Position numbers and translations under genes: made by a program. Under the pieces are notes generated by a model that ran no database searches, was not told where the DNA came from, and saw only the letters and a program-made list of their open reading frames with translations. From an uncultured Acetobacter sp. (GTDB lineage: Bacteria; Pseudomonadota; Alphaproteobacteria; Acetobacterales; Acetobacteraceae), in assembly GCF_937875265.1 (NCBI RefSeq), contig NZ_CALLXM010000012.1:1-10636 (forward strand): a stretch of DNA of 10,636 bases, given 5' to 3'. Shown here in pieces: positions 7,103-10,636 of the stretch (the stretch's first letter is position 1; every line of letters begins with the position of its first letter).

Positions 7103-7148
7103 ATTTCATGGTGCATGATTTATAAAAATATAGAATATACCATGAAAT
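7103..7148. repeat. 10-bp perfect inverted repeat with 26-nt spacer
   Basis: ATTTCATGGT (7103-7112) and ACCATGAAAT (7139-7148) are exact reverse complements. The spacer is almost wholly A/T. The arms could be paired operator half-sites some 3.5 helical turns apart, or a remnant of a small mobile element. No function is assigned. Confidence 0.45.
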
Positions 7149-7217
7149 CTTAAAATAAACTTTATAGTTTGATGATACTTTGAAAAAGAAGGAAAGAAAA
7201 AATAGCTGAAAGCAATA

Positions 7218-7235
7218 GTGGTCTCTTCAGACCAC
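7218..7235 (-). terminator. Hairpin downstream of bluB (possible terminator)
   Basis: GTGGTCT (7218-7224) and AGACCAC (7229-7235) form a 7-bp stem with a 4-nt loop, about 90 nt past the bluB stop. In the - direction it is followed by TATTGC, with a longer T6 run only some 19 nt further on. It is a weak terminator candidate for the cbiB-bluB transcript. Confidence 0.4.
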
Positions 7236-7324
7236 ATGGCGTATCAAAAAAGATCCTGAATTTATAAGAAATGCTCATAAACAATCAAAAGACTGTCACA
7301 GAGTTTCGGGCAGAAAAAATGCGT

Positions 7325-7963
7325 TTAGCGATTGATCCAGCGCCTGCGGGCCGGGTTTCGCTGCTCCCATCCGCGCCGTTCAAGCTCCGGCGTGTCTGCC
7401 TGTTCTTCAGGGTAGCCTACGCACAGATAGGCCAGAAACTGCCATTCCGGCGTAATGCACAGCGTGCGGCTGGCGTCTTCCGGGTTTAAAATGGAGACCC
7501 ACCCCAACCCGACACCCTCCGCCGTGGCCGCCAGCCAGAAGGTGTGAATCGCCATGACGGCAGACCATACGGTGGTTTCCGGCATGGTACCGCGCCCCAG
7601 CCCGCGCCCCTGTGCGGGGTTGGTGTCACAGAACACGGCAATATGGTGGGGGGCATCATCCAGCCCGGCCAGTTTCAGCGTTGCGTAACGCAGGGCGTCA
7701 TCACCATCATGGCCAGTCAGGGCTTCAGTATTGCAGCGAGCAAAGTTTTCCCGAATAGCAGCCCGACGCTCCGGGGCATCCACCCGCACAAAACGCCACG
7801 GCTCACTCAGCCCGACTGAAGGAGCAAGGCAGGCTGTTTCCAGCAGGCGTGTCAGCACGGCTTCGGGCACCGGGTCCGTGCGGAAATGGCGCACATCCCG
7901 CCGCCACGTAAAAAGCTGTTCCAGAGACGTACGAAAGGCGGGGGAGAAAAGCGGTGCTGTCAT
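7325..7963 (-). CDS. bluB: 5,6-dimethylbenzimidazole synthase BluB
   Basis: A 212-residue nitroreductase-fold flavoenzyme. It breaks down reduced FMN with oxygen to make 5,6-dimethylbenzimidazole, the lower ligand of cobalamin. The N-terminal FTWRRDVRHFR (residues 18-27) is the family hallmark; D23 is the likely counterpart of the catalytic Asp of Sinorhizobium BluB. The segment LAPSVGLSEPWRFVRV (47-62) matches the flavin-binding region. GVGLGWVSIL (151-160) holds S157, the likely counterpart of the second catalytic residue. The C-terminal LCVGYPEE.ADTPELERRGWE is typical of BluB and separates it from general nitroreductases. The ATG overlaps the cbiB stop (ATGA at 7960-7963), there is no strong ribosome binding site, and translational coupling to cbiB is likely. 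An oxygen-dependent BluB fits the aerobic lifestyle of acetic acid bacteria. Confidence 0.94.
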   Translation of the reverse strand: MTAPLFSPAFRTSLEQLFTWRRDVRHFRTDPVPEAVLTRLLETACLAPSVGLSEPWRFVRVDAPERRAAIRENFARCNTEALTGHDGDDALRYATLKLAGLDDAPHHIAVFCDTNPAQGRGLGRGTMPETTVWSAVMAIHTFWLAATAEGVGLGWVSILNPEDASRTLCITPEWQFLAYLCVGYPEEQADTPELERRGWEQRNPARRRWINR

Positions 7964-8946
7964 GCCGGGATCATGAAGAGAAGTGTCCCCACCAGCAAGG
8001 CCCCCATCAGAATAAGGCAGGCGCGCCGATACAGCACCAGCCCCCGGTCCAGGTCTGTCACTGTGGCGTTGGGTGTTCCGGCTCCCATCCAGGCGTCTTC
8101 CACCTGCACGCCTTTATAAAGACGCGGCCCTGCCAGCCGCAGCCCCAGCGCCCCGGCCATAGCGGCTTCCGGCCACCCGGCATTGGGGGACCGATGGCGC
8201 GGTGCATCCCGGCGCACAGCCTCTCGCGCCGCGGCCCGGCTTTGTGCAGGGGCTGCCAGAATCAGGCATAATGCTGCAAGGCGGGAGGCAGGCAGATTTA
8301 TTGCATCATCCAGTTTTGCGGCGGCCATGCCAAAGGCGGCATGGCGTGGGGTGAGGTGGCCTATCATGCTGTCAGCCGTATTCACTGCCTTGTAAAATAC
8401 CGCCCCCGGCAGGCCGAACACGGCGGCCCAGAGCAGGGGGGCGACAATACCATCGGAAAAGTTCTCGGCCAGACTTTCAAGGGCAGCCCGCACAATCCCG
8501 GCTTCATCCAGTGCTGCGGTGTCCCGCCCGACAATCTGCCCCACGGCCTGCCGCCCTCCGGTCAGTCCGTTCTGCCGCAGGCCAGTGCCCACGGCGCGCA
8601 CATGCTCCCATAAGGATTTCTGTGCCACCAGCGTGCAGGTTGCCACGGCCTGAAGCCCCAGCATGACGGGTGCCGGGAGAAACCGATACCCCACATCCAG
8701 CACCGCCCCCGTTATCCAGACCGGCACGCCTGCTATCAGGATCAGCGCCAGCACGCCCATCCAGCGCCGTTTGCGTTCGGAAAATTCTGGCCGGTTGAGT
8801 GCGGTGTCCAGCCTGTCTATCAAGGCACCAATCCACATCACCGGATGCCCGATGGCAGCCAGCAGGGCAGGTGGGTAACCGCATGTGGCTTCCAGAACGG
8901 CGGCAAGGGCTGCTACGGGGAGCGTGACGGAGAGAGGGAACACCAT
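7960..8946 (-). CDS. cbiB: Adenosylcobinamide-phosphate synthase (CbiB/CobD)
   Basis: A 328-residue integral membrane enzyme that joins aminopropanol phosphate (or aminopropanol) to adenosylcobyric acid in cobalamin assembly. Known as CobD in alphaproteobacterial naming and CbiB in Salmonella. Visible hallmarks are GHPVMWIGALIDRLD near the N-terminus, ESLAENFSDGIVAPLLWAAV with FYKAVNTADSMIGH in the middle, and HRSPNAGWPEAAMAGALGLRL plus YKG...DAWMG towards the C-terminus. Several hydrophobic segments are expected and seen. The ATG at 8946-8944 is preferred: the protein then begins MVFPLSVTLPVAALAAVLEA, directly ahead of the conserved region. A TTG at 8994 would add 16 unconserved residues. 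The start codon overlaps that of the divergent cobC gene, and the stop overlaps the bluB start. The region upstream of this ATG shows no clear ribosome binding site. Confidence 0.93.
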   Translation of the reverse strand: MVFPLSVTLPVAALAAVLEATCGYPPALLAAIGHPVMWIGALIDRLDTALNRPEFSERKRRWMGVLALILIAGVPVWITGAVLDVGYRFLPAPVMLGLQAVATCTLVAQKSLWEHVRAVGTGLRQNGLTGGRQAVGQIVGRDTAALDEAGIVRAALESLAENFSDGIVAPLLWAAVFGLPGAVFYKAVNTADSMIGHLTPRHAAFGMAAAKLDDAINLPASRLAALCLILAAPAQSRAAAREAVRRDAPRHRSPNAGWPEAAMAGALGLRLAGPRLYKGVQVEDAWMGAGTPNATVTDLDRGLVLYRRACLILMGALLVGTLLFMIPA

Positions 8947-8947
8947 G
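8929..8947 (+). promoter_or_regulatory. Ribosome binding site that fixes the cobC start
   Basis: GGAGAGAGGG (8929-8938) lies about 6 nt before the ATG at 8945. It makes this ATG a better cobC start than the in-frame GTG at 8885 or the GTG at 9062, neither of which has comparable purine-rich DNA upstream. The site lies inside the 5' end of cbiB on the opposite strand. Confidence 0.65.
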
Positions 8948-10093
8948 CGGGCAGCAGACTCACTAATCGGGCAGGCCGGGGCGGAACCGACCAAAACTAT
9001 TCAGGAAAGTCCGCAGACTACCACGCACGCCCATCCCGCTGCCATCCCTGCGCGCGCCTCTGTGCCGCTGCCCACCCACGGCGGGCAGGTTAGGGCCGTC
9101 ATGGCGCATTTCCCCGAAGCTCCCCGGCCTGCTTATGATCTTTCGACCGGCATCAGCCCCTATGCCTATCCCGTGCGGATGCCAGCCCCCGAGGTTCTGG
9201 CCCACCTGCCGGAAGAAGATGAAGAAGCCGATCTTCAGGCCGCCGCCGCCTTTGCTTACGGGCTGACCAGCCCTGCATTTGTGGTGGCCGGGGCGGGAAG
9301 CCAGAGCCTGATTGCCCTGCTGCCGCGCCTGCTGCCCGCCCAGCGGGTGTGCCTGCTGGGGCCAACGTATTCCGGCCACGCGCAGGCATGGCGTTTGCAG
9401 GGCGTGCCGGTGCAGCAGGTGACGGACCCTGCCGCGTTGAAACAGGCCGCCACCCAGCCTGGCACAGTGTGCGTGGTGTGTAACCCCAATAATCCGGATG
9501 GGCGCCTGCTCTCTGCGGGCTGGCTGCATACACTGGCGGAGACCTGCGCCACGCACGGCACTGTGCTGGTTGTGGATGAAGCTTTCGCAGATTTTGAGCA
9601 GGAGAGTGTCGCCCCCCTCCTGCCGCATCCGGCGCTGCTCGTGCTGCGCTCTTTTGGCAAAACCTACGGCCTGCCCGGTGTGCGGCTGGGCTTTCTGCTG
9701 GCCAGCCCGGAGCTTGCGGCACAGGCTCGTGCCGTGCTCGGGTCATGGCCTGTGGGGAGTCTTGGTCTGGCTGCCGGACGGAAAGCCCTGCGCGACACCG
9801 TATGGCTCCACACCGCCCGCGCACAGGCCCGTGCTGCCCACACCCGCCTGACCGGCCTGCTGGATGCCGCCGGTCTGCACCACATTGGGCAGGCCAGCCT
9901 GTTCACGCTAGTGCTGGATGCACAGGCGCCGGCCCTTTGGCGACACTTCTGTTCATACGGCCTCGTAACACGTATTTTTGCAGACCAGCCGGGCCGCCTT
10001 CGTCTCGGCCTGCCTGCGTCTGAACCGGCATGGTCCCGGCTGGAAACCGCCTTGCAGGCATGGGCGGCACAGCCATCGGACACCACGCCATGA
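8945..10093 (+). CDS. cobC: Threonine-phosphate decarboxylase (PLP-dependent CobC)
   Basis: A 382-residue fold-type I PLP enzyme of the cobalamin pathway, called CobC in alphaproteobacteria and equivalent to Salmonella CobD. It is expected to supply (R)-1-amino-2-propanol phosphate for CbiB. The conserved body begins at THGGQVRAV.AHFPEAP with DLSTGISPYAYP (residues 65-76). VCNPNNPDGR at 178-187 contains N180, VVDEAFADF contains D211, and SFGKTYGLPGVRLGF carries the PLP-binding lysine K239. R353 in RLRLGLP is the probable substrate carboxylate Arg. The ATG at 8945 is supported by the ribosome binding site just upstream. It gives about 43 residues ahead of the conserved THGG, which is long for the family and lacks recognisable motifs. 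The gene diverges from cbiB with overlapping start codons, and its stop overlaps the ATG of the next gene (ATGA at 10090-10093), so the two + strand genes form an operon. Confidence 0.93.
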   Translation: MRAADSLIGQAGAEPTKTIQESPQTTTHAHPAAIPARASVPLPTHGGQVRAVMAHFPEAPRPAYDLSTGISPYAYPVRMPAPEVLAHLPEEDEEADLQAAAAFAYGLTSPAFVVAGAGSQSLIALLPRLLPAQRVCLLGPTYSGHAQAWRLQGVPVQQVTDPAALKQAATQPGTVCVVCNPNNPDGRLLSAGWLHTLAETCATHGTVLVVDEAFADFEQESVAPLLPHPALLVLRSFGKTYGLPGVRLGFLLASPELAAQARAVLGSWPVGSLGLAAGRKALRDTVWLHTARAQARAAHTRLTGLLDAAGLHHIGQASLFTLVLDAQAPALWRHFCSYGLVTRIFADQPGRLRLGLPASEPAWSRLETALQAWAAQPSDTTP

Positions 10094-10636
10094 CCGCTGC
10101 CCCGGACACGCAAACCACCCGCCTCATCTGCATAACCACCAGTCTGCCGGATGCCGTCAAACAAGGCTGCATTCCACCTTGCAACGCCCAGACCACAGCG
10201 TGCATTCCAGACGGAGTAGAGGGCATCTCTCTCCCGCACCTCCGCACACCACCGCGCGTCACACAGGTCATTCTAGCCGAGGGTTGCGCATGTGAGAGCC
10301 TGACTGGCCCCCACGCATTTTCCGAAAGTCCAGTAACCCACGTCGCTGCTCTGAAGGACCGCAATTACGGCCTGTGGCACGGGCAAGCACTGCGCGATCT
10401 GCCGCCAGACGCTCTGCTGCATGATCCGGATTTTGCACCGCCGGAGGGGGAAAGCCTCCGCCAGTTTCACACCCGGATTGGTGCGTGGCTCAACACGGGG
10501 TCACAGGGGGGAGGGATAGACGCGGGACCAAGCTCTGGCGCACAGTCAGCTACAGCTACAGCTACAGCTACAGCTACAGCTACAGCCACAGCCACAGCCA
10601 CAGCCACAGGTGCCCGCACAATACTGCTTATCGCAC
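10090..10636 (+). CDS. Histidine-phosphatase-family-like protein (5' part, runs off the window)
   Basis: The frame starts at ATG 10090, overlapping the cobC stop, and stays open for 182 codons to the window edge. DRNYGLWHGQALRDLP (residues 90-105) and PPEGESLRQFHTRIGAWL (117-134) match the middle of the histidine phosphatase (phosphoglycerate mutase-like) fold, and GARTILLIA at the edge looks like the strand before the second catalytic His. The family includes alpha-ribazole phosphatase, which removes a phosphate late in cobalamin assembly, so the location fits. However, the N-terminus reads RLICITTSLPD where the family has a RHG(E/Q) motif, so the phospho-accepting His and its Arg partner are missing. 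The enzyme may be inactive, use other residues or have a new role. Residues 154-173 are a pure (Ala-Thr)10 tract just before the GARTILLIA strand. Operon position supports a cobalamin-related job; the precise function is open. Confidence 0.72.
   Translation, partial: MTAAPDTQTTRLICITTSLPDAVKQGCIPPCNAQTTACIPDGVEGISLPHLRTPPRVTQVILAEGCACESLTGPHAFSESPVTHVAALKDRNYGLWHGQALRDLPPDALLHDPDFAPPEGESLRQFHTRIGAWLNTGSQGGGIDAGPSSGAQSATATATATATATATATATATGARTILLIA
10549..10608 (+). repeat. Hexanucleotide tandem repeat, 10 units
   Basis: Six copies of GCTACA (10549-10584) are followed by four copies of GCCACA (10585-10608). Every unit is 6 bp and in frame, coding Ala-Thr ten times within the phosphatase-like gene. 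The two sub-blocks differ only by a silent T/C in the Ala codon. This pattern indicates expansion by slipped-strand copying after one variant arose. Unit gain or loss would change protein length without shifting the frame. Confidence 0.93.

Larger units (their letters stand above)
6978..7324. other. 347-bp AT-rich intergenic region (porin promoter side)
   Basis: This stretch is strikingly AT-rich compared with the genes on either side. Bases 6994-6999 and 7007-7012 both read ATTATA, so the - strand carries two TATAAT -10 candidates just upstream of the porin GTG. Neither has a good -35 at 17 bp, which would suit an activator-dependent promoter. It also holds the FNR-like box, the 10-bp inverted repeat and the hairpin listed separately. 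No short gene was seen. Confidence 0.55.

Noticed and set aside
6978..7324. Cobalamin riboswitch near the cobalamin genes
   Set aside because: No B12-box-like conserved core was seen here; this region lies downstream of bluB, and cbiB and cobC have no leader space because their start codons overlap.
7960..8994. Longer cbiB model from the TTG at 8994
   Set aside because: The extra 16 residues are not typical of the family, TTG is a rare start, and the ATG at 8946 leads straight into the conserved region.
8885..10093. Longer cobC model from the GTG at 8885
   Set aside because: The added 20 residues overlap cbiB codons and have no support, whereas the ATG at 8945 has a good ribosome binding site.
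9664..10239. - strand open frames opposite cobC and the phosphatase-like gene
   Set aside because: They are high-GC antisense frames (also 9153-9824 and 9903-10364) with Arg/Ala-rich, motif-free translations.
10549..10608. Could the repeats be a CRISPR array?
   Set aside because: The units are 6 bp, directly adjacent and without spacers; they are a coding microsatellite.

Overview
The window looks like a chromosomal segment of an acetic acid bacterium (Acetobacteraceae, most likely Acetobacter). The strongest sign is a full-length Zymomonas-type bacterial pyruvate decarboxylase, an enzyme rare in bacteria but typical of this family. GC-rich cobalamin genes and alphaproteobacterial-style operon packing agree with this. 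The taxonomic call is inference from protein recognition; no search was run.

Layout. (1) Positions 1-1544 look like accessory DNA: the 3' end of a phage-type DNA adenine methylase on the + strand, then a stand-alone DUF262 protein on the - strand. Base composition here is visibly more AT-rich than in the genes to the right. (2) Positions 1545-2007 hold no convincing gene, but contain a 14-bp palindrome just upstream of the DUF262 gene and two strong terminator hairpins. (3) Positions 2008-6977 hold three - strand genes, transcribed in the order outer-membrane porin, pyruvate decarboxylase (pdc), MFS transporter. The gaps are short (38 and 69 bp), a terminator-like hairpin lies between pdc and the MFS gene, and a strong bidirectional terminator follows the MFS gene. 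(4) Positions 6978-7324 are a very AT-rich intergenic region with an FNR-like box, a long-spaced 10-bp inverted repeat and a small hairpin. (5) Positions 7325-10636 are a cobalamin cluster. cbiB/cobD and bluB run leftward with a 4-bp ATGA overlap. cobC (PLP-dependent, threonine-phosphate decarboxylase type) and a histidine-phosphatase-like gene run rightward, also with a 4-bp ATGA overlap. The last gene runs off the window edge.

How the genes may work together. PDC converts pyruvate to acetaldehyde, which acetic acid bacteria oxidise to acetate. The linked MFS carrier and porin suggest a small-molecule uptake and decarboxylation unit, but their substrates cannot be read from the sequence. In the cobalamin cluster, BluB makes the lower ligand 5,6-dimethylbenzimidazole, CobC makes aminopropanol phosphate, and CbiB attaches it to cobyric acid. 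The phosphatase-like protein is a candidate for a nucleotide-loop step but lacks the canonical RHG motif.

No complete novel system is evident. The most noteworthy observations are the divergent cbiB/cobC pair whose two ATG codons share one CATG tetranucleotide, the (Ala-Thr)10 hexanucleotide repeat inside the RHG-less phosphatase-like gene, the porin-pdc-MFS linkage, and an orphan + strand terminator at 1770-1802 that may end an unrecognised small transcript.
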